DNA of 12,816 nucleotides from Pseudomonadota bacterium (GTDB lineage Bacteria; Pseudomonadota; Gammaproteobacteria; Acidiferrobacterales; UBA6901): the NCBI GenBank assembly GCA_021783175.1, contig JAJXUF010000086.1:1-12816 (forward strand), written 5' to 3'. Below the pieces are notes generated by a model that was given only the letters and a program-made list of their open reading frames with translations, searched no databases and had not been told where the DNA came from. The number at the start of each line of letters is the position of its first letter. Positions within the stretch are counted from its first letter, which is position 1. This document shows, piece by piece, positions 5,662 to 12,816 of the stretch. The position numbers and the translations under genes are program-made.

Positions 5662-6888
5662 TCACTGGCCCCTGGCCCGTTCCAGCAACTGCAACTGCGC
5701 GGGCAGACAGATCGTCTTGAGGTCGTAATTCTCGACGATCGTGTGCCGCGCAGCTTGTCGGATATCGGCATAATCTTCGCGGCCTGCCGCCAATACCTCG
5801 ACAACGCGCTCCGCGATCGCAGTCGGATTGAAGAAATCCACCAGTAAGCCGTTCTCGCCGTCCCGTATCAATTCCTCGACAGGCGCCGTTCTCGACCCGA
5901 CCACGAGGCATCCGGCCGACATCGCCTCCAGCATCGACCACGACAGCACGAACGGGAAAGTCAGATAGACGTGCACCCTGGATACCTGCAGTATCTTCAG
6001 GAACACCGAATACGGCACCTTGCCCAGGAAGTGCACCCGCTTCCTATCCAGTGAAGAGCCTAACTCAGCCAACATGCGCTGCTTGTGGGTCTGTCCGTCC
6101 GGCAGCCGATGGCCGTAACTCACCTCGTCGCCACCCACGATCAACACCCGCGCGTTCGGCCGCTGTTCCAGGATCGCGGGCAGGCTGCGCATGAATTGAG
6201 GAAAACCTCGATACGGCTCCAGATTCCGTGCGACATAGGTCACCACCTCGTCGTCGCGCCTGAGCTCGATACCCAGTTCCGGCAAACTCAACCGCGCGTG
6301 CGGATCGGGTTTCACCAACTCGGTATCGATCCCCTCATGCGTCACATGGAGCTTGTGTTGATATCCGGCGGGATAACATGAACGCTGCCATTGGGTCGGC
6401 GTCTGCCCCATATCCGCCGCATCCAAGCCAATCAGGTTGCCCAGATTCTTGGTGCGTATCCGCGGTGCGGTATCGAAGATCTGCGGCTCGTCAGGATCGA
6501 AACCGACGTCCGCGCCCAGGAATCGATAAAAGAATTCGAAATAGCCGATCAGCGGCGTGCCCGGGTAAACATCCTTCAGATACCAGGTCTCGCCCCAGCC
6601 GTTGTGCCCCAGCATCACATCCGGGACAAAGCCGGACTGTTTCAAATCCAGCGCGACGCGCGCCACCGCCTGGGCGTTCAGCAATCCGGCCTCGGTATCG
6701 ACGAGATAATGGTGCTGGCTCTGCGTGACGCCGCGGTGCGGCTTGTAGACGATGTTCTTGACTCCCGGCAGCGTCGCATCGCTGCGTTGCGTGATGAACA
6801 CGATCTCATTTCCGGGCTGAGAACCCAAGTGACGTGCGAGATGCAGATACTGGCCGGGGAAGTTCTGGTGGACGAAGAGAATTTTCAT
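5662..6888 (-). CDS. GT4-type glycosyltransferase
   Basis: 408 residues from the preferred start MKILFVHQNFPGQYLHLARHL. An in-frame ATG at 6912 would add eight residues; neither start has a clear ribosome-binding site, and the family N-terminus decides. It has the GT-B fold of glycosyltransferase family 4. The N-terminal acceptor domain carries the typical HQNFPGQ start. The C-terminal nucleotide-sugar domain includes THEGIDTELVKPD (about 183-195), VTYVARNLEPYRGFPQFM, VLIVGGDEVSYG, and the donor-site motif around E321 (LSWSMLEAMSAGCLVVGSRTAPVEELI). It should transfer a sugar from an NDP- donor in the cytoplasm, probably in polysaccharide, lipid or protein glycosylation; substrates cannot be read from sequence. 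It stands alone on the minus strand, convergent with the membrane-protein gene (30-bp gap) and divergent from the exporter gene. A link to the secretion cluster, such as modifying the exported protein, is only speculation. Confidence 0.9.
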   Translation of the reverse strand: MKILFVHQNFPGQYLHLARHLGSQPGNEIVFITQRSDATLPGVKNIVYKPHRGVTQSQHHYLVDTEAGLLNAQAVARVALDLKQSGFVPDVMLGHNGWGETWYLKDVYPGTPLIGYFEFFYRFLGADVGFDPDEPQIFDTAPRIRTKNLGNLIGLDAADMGQTPTQWQRSCYPAGYQHKLHVTHEGIDTELVKPDPHARLSLPELGIELRRDDEVVTYVARNLEPYRGFPQFMRSLPAILEQRPNARVLIVGGDEVSYGHRLPDGQTHKQRMLAELGSSLDRKRVHFLGKVPYSVFLKILQVSRVHVYLTFPFVLSWSMLEAMSAGCLVVGSRTAPVEELIRDGENGLLVDFFNPTAIAERVVEVLAAGREDYADIRQAARHTIVENYDLKTICLPAQLQLLERARGQ

Positions 6889-7360
6889 GGGGCGGCACTT
6901 TACACCGCGCATCGATTGTCAGGAAAGCGGAAGCTGTTCGAACGGTTTGTTTATCAGGCCAACGATGAGTTTAGATCCGGAAGGTTCGGTTGAGCTGTGT
7001 AGCTCATTGGAATGTAACAGGAATCTTACATACCTCTGCCATATGCGATGGGTTCCCCTGCAAATTAATCGGGAATGATAGCGAGATATATAGAGATATA
7101 TATCTGCGTAAGCTTTGTCGCTCGCTATTTTTCCGCGTATTTGCAGCCACGATATATAGAAAGGTATAGACCTTTTTTCACGTTGCTATTACAGATACGT
7201 TTGGGTACGGTTTGGTTCCGACGCCAGCCAGTGGTTTATTCCTACGGCAAGCGCATCGTAAAAGATGCAAAAAAATAGAATACTTGTCGAGGGAAGCGCC
7301 CATGGTGAAAGCCATTAGAGTCACTCGTGCGAACTGCTATGCCCGCGGAGCATCGATCTG
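6889..7360. promoter_or_regulatory. Divergent intergenic region with several dyads
   Basis: 472 bp without a credible gene. It contains a hairpin TGAGCT-gtgt-AGCTCA (6991-7006), a dyad ATGTAA-N8-TTACAT (7012-7031), a perfect 12-bp palindrome AGATATATATCT (7094-7105), and an exact 10-mer GATATATAGA repeated at 7085 and 7151. A weak sigma-70-like pair for the exporter gene is TTGCAG (7141-7146) and TATAGA (7165-7170) with an 18-bp spacer. GCATC/GATGC arms at 7253-7268 precede an A7 run. The AT-rich stretch contrasts with the flanking genes. These elements probably include the exporter promoter and operator sites, but no known regulator motif is recognised. Confidence 0.4.
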
Positions 7361-9703
7361 ATGCCTCGTCGCCTGCTCAAAATCGTATCCGGCAGCCTGT
7401 CGCGGGAACCCTCCCGTCACCCACCCACGTTCGCATTTGCACTTGAAGACGTCGTCTGGACCATGGGCAGCTTCTGCGCCCTGAACCGCAAGCCCTTCGA
7501 TGCCGAACTGCTGGCCAAGCAATTTCCGCCGCCCTATACCTCGGATTTCTTCGTCCATGCTGCGCGTGCTCTGGGATTCAAGATCAAACGCCGCGACTGC
7601 GATAGCAGGGCAGTTGCCGATTTCAATCTGCCATGTCTTGTTGTTATGTATGGCCCAGTTTCTCTGGAACAACCGGTCGTTGCTTCGGAAATGGCCGCCG
7701 CTCAGGCCGAGCTTGCAGCAACGCCAACCGAGACCTCCGCCAATCACGAACAGAAGGCAGAAGAGAATCCTCTCGCAGCGGATAAGGCACCTGAACAGGA
7801 GACTCCTATCCGCAAGGTTCGCCCTGCCATCGTCTTCAAGGTCGAACAGGACAATGTGACCTTGTTCGAGGCAGGAACCAATACTCCCAGGCTGATAACG
7901 CACGCGGAGTTTGCTGAACGTTTTGCAGGCACGGCCTTTCAATTGGCACTCGAAACTCAAGGCATCAAGGATCCAGACGGCGCAATGAACAAACAGGCCG
8001 CGTTCGGTTTCAACTGGTTCATCCCCGAACTGCTCAAGCACAAACGCATCTGGCGCGACGTACTGATCGCCTCCCTCATCATCCAACTGCTGGGGCTGGT
8101 GACGCCGCTGTTCACCCAAGTGATCATCGACAAGGTTGTCGTTCACCGCACCCAAAGCACCCTCATCGTGATCGCCATCGCGCTGGCCGTATTCATGGTG
8201 TTCTCCGCCTTGCTATCCTGGGTGCGCCAATACCTTGTCCTGCACACCGGCAACCGCGTCGATGCCGTGCTGGGCCACGCCGTGTTTGAACACCTGTTCA
8301 AGCTCCCGCCGCGCTACTTCGAACAGCGCCCGACGGGTGTCATCGCCGCCCGCCTGTACGGCGTGGAAACCATACGCGAATTTATCGCCAGCGCCGCCGT
8401 CACGCTGGTGCTGGATTTCCCGTTCCTGATCATCTTCCTGGCCATGATGTTCTACTACAACGTCACGCTCACCTGCATCGCGCTGGCCATCATGGGGGTG
8501 ATCACGATCATGAGTTTCATCGTCGCGCCGATGTTCAGAACCAAACTGAACGAACAATTCATGTTGGGTGCGCGCAACCAGGCGTTTACCACTGAATATG
8601 TATCGGGTCTTGAAACCGTCAAGAGCCTGCAGATGGAACCCCAGCTCAATGCCCGCTACAGCGACTACCTCGCCGAATACCTGCGCTCCGGCTTCGGCGT
8701 GCGCCAGATCGGCAATACCTACAACGTCGTCTCCAACGGCCTCGAGCAACTGATGACACTGCTCATCCTGGTCGTAGGTGCCTATACCGTGATGAACAAC
8801 AGCGATTTCTCCATCGGCATGCTCATCGCCTTCCAGATGTATGCCAGCAAAGTGTCGCAACCCATGTTGCGGCTGGTGGGGCTGTGGCAGCAGTTCCAGC
8901 AGGCCAATATGTCCGTGCAGCGCCTGGGCGACATCATGAACGCCCCGATGGAGCCGTACTCAGTCTTGCCCAGCCGCATGCGCGAAGGCAAAGGTCAGAT
9001 CGATATCGAAGCGTTGAGCTTCCGCTATGCCGAGGATAGACCTTTCCTCTACCAGAATTTCAATCTCAAAGTCGCCCCCGGCAAGGTCGTAGCCATCATG
9101 GGACCATCCGGATCAGGCAAGAGCACGCTCACCAAACTCCTACAAGGCTTCTACCAGCCCGCCAGCGGCACCATCAAGATCGACGGCAACGACATCCGCT
9201 ATCTTTCTGCGAACGAACTACGCCATTACTTCGGTGTAGTACCACAGGAAACGGTCCTTTTCTCCGGCACCATCTACGACAACCTGCTGATGGCCAACCC
9301 GCACACCACCTTTGACCAGATCGTGCATGCCTGCAAGATGGCCGAGATACACAGCGCCATCGAAGCCCTGCCACAAGGCTACCAGACCGAGATCGGCGAA
9401 CGCGGTGTCGGACTCTCCGGCGGACAGAAGCAACGCATGGCCATAGCCCGCGCACTCATCAAGCAACCCAAGATACTCGTCTTCGACGAAGCGACCAGCA
9501 GTCTTGACTCGAACACTGCCGAACACTTCGCTGCCACCATCAATCAGCTCAAAGGCAAAGTATCGATGCTGTTCATCACCCATGCCATGCCCAGGAACCT
9601 GCTGGTGGATGAGATGGTGAGGATAGGTCAGGGGTCGTTGTGTGCGGTGAGTGAGGCAAGCGAGCCAACCAGGCAGGAAGCTGAGGGTGGGGTGCATGCG
9701 TGA
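7361..9703 (+). CDS. Type I secretion ABC exporter (HlyB-like permease/ATPase)
   Basis: 780-residue inner-membrane exporter in three parts. An N-terminal C39-like domain at about 25-100 (ALEDVVWTMGSFCALNRKPFDAELL) lacks a normal catalytic-Cys context, as in HlyB, where this domain binds substrate instead of cutting it. A membrane domain spans about 215-480. The ATPase domain spans about 545-765 with Walker A GPSGSGKST (581-589), Q-loop VVPQE, signature LSGGQ (685-689), Walker B ILVFDEATSSLD and H-loop H741. It would pair with a HlyD-type adaptor and TolC to secrete RTX proteins unprocessed in one step. It is longer than HlyB (about 707) because residues 108-150 are an Ala/Glu/Pro-rich insert inside the C39-like domain. 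The start is the first ATG after an in-frame TAG at 7316. The lysozyme-inhibitor and RTX-lysozyme genes follow in the same direction after 57 bp, suggesting a transporter and substrate unit. No hlyD gene is in the window. Confidence 0.93.
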   Translation: MPRRLLKIVSGSLSREPSRHPPTFAFALEDVVWTMGSFCALNRKPFDAELLAKQFPPPYTSDFFVHAARALGFKIKRRDCDSRAVADFNLPCLVVMYGPVSLEQPVVASEMAAAQAELAATPTETSANHEQKAEENPLAADKAPEQETPIRKVRPAIVFKVEQDNVTLFEAGTNTPRLITHAEFAERFAGTAFQLALETQGIKDPDGAMNKQAAFGFNWFIPELLKHKRIWRDVLIASLIIQLLGLVTPLFTQVIIDKVVVHRTQSTLIVIAIALAVFMVFSALLSWVRQYLVLHTGNRVDAVLGHAVFEHLFKLPPRYFEQRPTGVIAARLYGVETIREFIASAAVTLVLDFPFLIIFLAMMFYYNVTLTCIALAIMGVITIMSFIVAPMFRTKLNEQFMLGARNQAFTTEYVSGLETVKSLQMEPQLNARYSDYLAEYLRSGFGVRQIGNTYNVVSNGLEQLMTLLILVVGAYTVMNNSDFSIGMLIAFQMYASKVSQPMLRLVGLWQQFQQANMSVQRLGDIMNAPMEPYSVLPSRMREGKGQIDIEALSFRYAEDRPFLYQNFNLKVAPGKVVAIMGPSGSGKSTLTKLLQGFYQPASGTIKIDGNDIRYLSANELRHYFGVVPQETVLFSGTIYDNLLMANPHTTFDQIVHACKMAEIHSAIEALPQGYQTEIGERGVGLSGGQKQRMAIARALIKQPKILVFDEATSSLDSNTAEHFAATINQLKGKVSMLFITHAMPRNLLVDEMVRIGQGSLCAVSEASEPTRQEAEGGVHA

Positions 9704-9760
9704 CTTCGAAAAAATGAAAAGCAGAAGTTCGGTGAAGGATTTGGAATGGAGGATTGCAGT

Positions 9761-10960
9761 ATGAACAGCAAAACCGTGAATGGCGTGAAGTGCTTCTTGT
9801 ATGTGTTCGGATTGCTGGTGATGGCTCTGCCTGCGCAGGGGGCGAGTTTTGATTGTGGGAAGTCCGCGACCAAGATTGAGAAACTCATCTGTGGAGATGC
9901 CGAGTTGTCGAAGCTCGACGAAGAGTTGAACGCAGCCTACAAAACTGCAATGCGTGATGAGAAGCTGGCTGATTCCATAAAGCAGGCGCAGAAGCAGTGG
10001 ATGAAAGAACGAAATGGCTGTGCCGAGGTGGGTTGTGTGAAGTTGGCTTATGAAACGCGGTTGTCATCACTGACAGTTACATCCAAATCATCAGACGATG
10101 ATGCGACGACCAAACAGGGTACCTTAGATAATTCACAAGAAAGTCAGCAATATCATTTCCAACTTACAAAAGGGGCTGGTACACCAGTGTGTGACGCATA
10201 TCTGGAACGGTTGAATACCACAAAATATGAAAAGCCGCCTTATTGTGATCGTCCAGAACAATCCACGGTTTCTGGATTCACGTCGCTCAATCGTGTTCCA
10301 CTATCGCCGGAAGCCGTGCATGCTCTTTACCCCAGAGTAAACAAGTTCGTCCTTATCGGTAAACAAGGAAGTAAAGAAGAAGATGATGTCTACGAGGCGA
10401 TGCTAAAACGTAATGGAGTTGGGCCAAGCATAGATTCGATACCAACAATGAGAGATTATCTTCTGCATGGCGAGATGAAGGTATGGCGTTACGATCCTCC
10501 CGTGGATATCGATAATGACGGGATGCCAGACAACATCCTGATGTGGCAGGGCTATGGGTTGTATGGTAGTCCGGCCGGGGTCTGCGGTCACCCCATGGTC
10601 TATACACATTTCTCGACGGAGGGCGGTCAACCGCAACTAGCCTTCGTAATGACAGCTGACAGTGCCCGTATTGATGTTCCCAAAACCAGGGCAATTTTTG
10701 GACACCCTAGCGGCGGATATCGCCTTCCCAACGGGGAAATGTCTACGGAATTTCGCCCGATTGGAGGACGGACTATGAGTACCTTCGAATACCAAGGAAT
10801 CTATTATTTCGACACATTTCTCGAATATTGGGGAGAGCAAAAAAAGGCTAAGAATAGTATTACTCTGGCAGTATTTCTTCAAAAAGATGGTAATACCAGA
10901 CAAGTTTGCGAATATCGTATGAGCAGGCCAAATACAACGTCCGAGGAGGGTAATAAATGA
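9761..10960 (+). CDS. Secreted LprI-like (lysozyme inhibitor family) protein; candidate immunity protein
   Basis: 399 residues. Residues 1-28 are a Sec signal peptide (hydrophobic FLYVFGLLVMALPAQGA, cleavage near ALPAQGA). Residues 29-104 are an LprI-like/DUF1311 domain with the expected cysteines C32, C44, C87 and C92 and the AQKQWMKERNGC motif. Mycobacterium tuberculosis LprI of this family inhibits lysozyme. After a polar linker, residues 130-395 form a domain I do not recognise, including an acidic DIDNDGMPDN loop like a calcium-binding or FG-GAP turn. The ATG at 9761 follows GGAGG at eight bases and is preferred to the ATG at 9746, which overlaps that site. The stop overlaps the next start as ATGA, so translation is coupled to the lysozyme-RTX gene. 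A periplasmic inhibitor made first would protect the producer from its own muramidase. Inhibition of this particular enzyme is inferred, not shown. Confidence 0.85.
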   Translation: MNSKTVNGVKCFLYVFGLLVMALPAQGASFDCGKSATKIEKLICGDAELSKLDEELNAAYKTAMRDEKLADSIKQAQKQWMKERNGCAEVGCVKLAYETRLSSLTVTSKSSDDDATTKQGTLDNSQESQQYHFQLTKGAGTPVCDAYLERLNTTKYEKPPYCDRPEQSTVSGFTSLNRVPLSPEAVHALYPRVNKFVLIGKQGSKEEDDVYEAMLKRNGVGPSIDSIPTMRDYLLHGEMKVWRYDPPVDIDNDGMPDNILMWQGYGLYGSPAGVCGHPMVYTHFSTEGGQPQLAFVMTADSARIDVPKTRAIFGHPSGGYRLPNGEMSTEFRPIGGRTMSTFEYQGIYYFDTFLEYWGEQKKAKNSITLAVFLQKDGNTRQVCEYRMSRPNTTSEEGNK

Positions 10961-12816
10961 GCACGAACTACTGGCAGCTCAATGATCATAGTCTTGGGAA
11001 TGGAATAAGTTATCTAGACAACAATGAATTTCCCCAAATGTTACTGGTGGAAGAAGGGGATATACCGTTGCCATATTCAGACAGCGCTGATATTGCGACG
11101 ATAGGAATCGGCGTCAATTTGACCTTACCAAAATACATGGCGCTGGTGTTGCAACAGTTGGGGGTGCTTAACGCAACGCAGACAGTAAGCCAGCAGCAGG
11201 ATTTGGTCGCCCAGTTTGAGGGAATCATTGCAGATCCAAAGAATTCAATCACTCCGCCCCCCTCTCGGTCTTTAACAAATCCGACGTATTCCGCTAGCGA
11301 GACAACATTACAAAATGCACTTAATGCTGCATTGCAGGCAATTCCAGGATTTTCTACAGCAATTTTTCAGTTATCAACGGATCAAGCCAAATCTATCGTC
11401 CTCAGCATCGTCAACGGGTTCACAATTACTGGAAGCGATGGTAATAGCTTTAACGACAACGGGAAGCAAGCTCGGCTCGATGCCATATTGAATGCTAACG
11501 GTTCGATAGTCCCCCATGACTCGCAGGAGTACATGGCGCTGATGTCGCTTTTCTATAACAGCGAAGCCACATCTGGCCCCAAGGCTCTGATCGGACCGAA
11601 ATTGCTTAATGCGCTTGCCACCGGAAATCGCGCTGAGGCGTGGTATGAGATTCGCTACGCCTCTAATGGCGGAAGCAACCAGAGTCAGGGCATCGCCAAC
11701 CGTCGTTATAACGAAGCGAATGAGTTTGGACTATACGTTAATCCTGGCAACGCCACTTATCAAGAAGCGCTTCAGGTGTATCAGATGTACACCGAGAATT
11801 CAGCCACAATGATTGCTTACGATACAAAATACAGTCCATTACTTAGCCTATCAACACAACTTCAACCCGCAGAAACTGAGTTGAGTACAGTTTACGGGAA
11901 CGGCACAACGTTTGGTGCCCTGAATATCTTTGACACCAGCGTTCCGAGCGGGCCATTTAACGGCAGTGCCATCAACCGTTCTTCCGATACTTCCGCAGAC
12001 CTCATCATCGGCGGCGCTGGCAACGATACTTTGATCGGCGGCAAAGGCAGCGACACATTCGTTTATCTCGCCCCCACCACGGGATACACGACAGAAACGA
12101 TCAACGACAGTCTCGGTGGAGGAGTTGGTTCGCTCTACGTCGGGCAAAAACTGCTCACGACATCGAGCACAATGATCAAATTCACCGGAATGGATACGGC
12201 GTCAACGGCTGTGAATCCAGTTTATGTGTGGAAAGGTGCCGACGGCACACTATACAAATACGCTCCGCTCGGTGCAATCAGTGGCGCAAATGCTATCAGC
12301 ACGCTCACGATCAGCGGAGGTGCCCTCGGGGCGGGCGACCAGATTGTCATCAACGATTTCAATCTTGCGCAGGCACTGACACCGGCGGGTTATCTGGGCA
12401 TACAACTACAGCCCGATCTCGCCATTGCGGCTGGCACAACTCCTTTATTTCCCAATCTTTCAAATCCGGCGACTTCCGCCACCAGCGTTTTAAAAGGTAA
12501 CACCTGTTCATTTTCTGTTTACGGCCAGCCGGGCAGTACCTATCAACTTACCTGCTCAGGCTCAGGCACCTACGAGTGTTCCACCGGTGCGACCCTCATC
12601 CCGTTCGCCAACGGCCCGGTCAACCTCACCATTCCGTCGGGTCAGGATCACGTCACTGTTACGTTGATAGACACCAGCACTACCGGCAGCGCCGATACCG
12701 CCACCCTGACCGCCACCACAACCGACGCGAGCGGCAACCCCGTCACCAGCAACACCCTCGCCGTCACCTTCGACCAGCCGGGTACTCAGGCGGCAGCCGG
12801 CACCGCCATCGCCGGC
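10957..12816 (+). CDS. RTX-type exoprotein with N-terminal GH24 lysozyme domain, 3' end outside window
   Basis: The frame is open for 620 codons from ATG 10957 to the window edge with no stop. Residues 20-270 match T4-type (GH24) lysozyme: EEGDIPLPYSD, then IATIGIG, places E33, D42 and T48 at the T4 spacing of E11, D20 and T26. The C-terminal lobe (EYMALMSLFYN, LLNALATGNRAEAWYEIRY, GIANRRYNEANEFGLY) is also recognisable. Residues 352-368 (GGAGNDTLIGGKGSDTF) are RTX calcium-binding nonapeptides. After about residue 500 the protein is Thr/Ser-rich beta repeat, like Calx-beta or adhesin repeats, and much more GC-rich than the first half. There is no Sec signal, which fits type I export with a C-terminal signal expected beyond the window. 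It should cleave the MurNAc-GlcNAc bond of peptidoglycan, presumably in other bacteria. The gene starts inside the stop of the inhibitor gene and follows the exporter. Confidence 0.88.
   Translation, partial: MSTNYWQLNDHSLGNGISYLDNNEFPQMLLVEEGDIPLPYSDSADIATIGIGVNLTLPKYMALVLQQLGVLNATQTVSQQQDLVAQFEGIIADPKNSITPPPSRSLTNPTYSASETTLQNALNAALQAIPGFSTAIFQLSTDQAKSIVLSIVNGFTITGSDGNSFNDNGKQARLDAILNANGSIVPHDSQEYMALMSLFYNSEATSGPKALIGPKLLNALATGNRAEAWYEIRYASNGGSNQSQGIANRRYNEANEFGLYVNPGNATYQEALQVYQMYTENSATMIAYDTKYSPLLSLSTQLQPAETELSTVYGNGTTFGALNIFDTSVPSGPFNGSAINRSSDTSADLIIGGAGNDTLIGGKGSDTFVYLAPTTGYTTETINDSLGGGVGSLYVGQKLLTTSSTMIKFTGMDTASTAVNPVYVWKGADGTLYKYAPLGAISGANAISTLTISGGALGAGDQIVINDFNLAQALTPAGYLGIQLQPDLAIAAGTTPLFPNLSNPATSATSVLKGNTCSFSVYGQPGSTYQLTCSGSGTYECSTGATLIPFANGPVNLTIPSGQDHVTVTLIDTSTTGSADTATLTATTTDASGNPVTSNTLAVTFDQPGTQAAAGTAIAG

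Noticed and set aside
8213..8860. 215-codon minus-strand frame within the exporter gene.
   Set aside because: Shadow of a strongly conserved ABC exporter; His/Asp-rich composition typical of an antisense frame.
9218..9697. 159-codon minus-strand frame over the exporter ATPase domain.
   Set aside because: Antisense to Walker A through H-loop coding sequence; no independent support.
9746..9760. ATG at 9746 as the start of the LprI-like protein.
   Set aside because: It overlaps the GGAGG that serves the ATG at 9761, and the extra residues MEDCS add an acidic stretch before an otherwise good signal peptide.
12000..12816. Treating the exoprotein as a plain RTX adhesin with no enzymatic head.
   Set aside because: The E-D-T triad with exact T4-lysozyme spacing plus the TIGIG motif and the C-terminal lobe pattern make a GH24 domain much more likely than chance.

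Overview
The window looks like accessory chromosome of a Gram-negative, probably betaproteobacterial, organism. That placement is an inference from general protein similarity, a HlyB-type exporter and a moderately high GC content, not from any marker gene. The window falls into four blocks.

Block 1 (1-3800) is a damaged locus. It holds the 3' end of a haloacid-dehalogenase-type (HAD type II) gene, then a convergent LysR regulator that has lost its DNA-binding N-terminus. The break abuts an IS21-family insertion sequence carrying istA, istB and a small third ORF, with six tandem 24-bp repeats at its downstream end. The missing half of lysR is not on the far side of the IS, so the region has been rearranged rather than simply interrupted.

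Block 2 (about 3900-5631) resembles a phage-type regulatory switch. A Ner-like HTH gene on the minus strand is transcribed away from a CI/XRE-type HTH gene on the plus strand. Their 63-bp divergent spacer contains a 9-bp perfect inverted repeat. The XRE gene is followed by an unrecognised protein with two transmembrane helices. The last residues of the XRE protein and the first residues of the membrane protein carry the same peptide, NLxPxxRNAGHTYNE, conserved far better in protein than in DNA.

Block 3 (5662-7360) is a GT4-type glycosyltransferase on the minus strand and a 472-bp AT-rich spacer with several short dyads.

Block 4 (7361-12816) is the most interesting. A HlyB-type type I secretion ABC exporter is followed by a secreted protein with an LprI-like (lysozyme-inhibitor family, DUF1311) domain. 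Overlapping that gene by ATGA is a long ORF that runs off the window. Its N-terminus has the T4-lysozyme catalytic pattern (E33, D42, T48 with exact T4 spacing and the following TIGIG). After it come RTX-type GGxGxD repeats and a Thr/Ser-rich beta repeat region. The simplest reading is an antibacterial muramidase exported by the type I system, with a cognate periplasmic inhibitor encoded just upstream. That reading is an inference, since the 3' end, the HlyD adaptor and any secretion signal lie outside the window.
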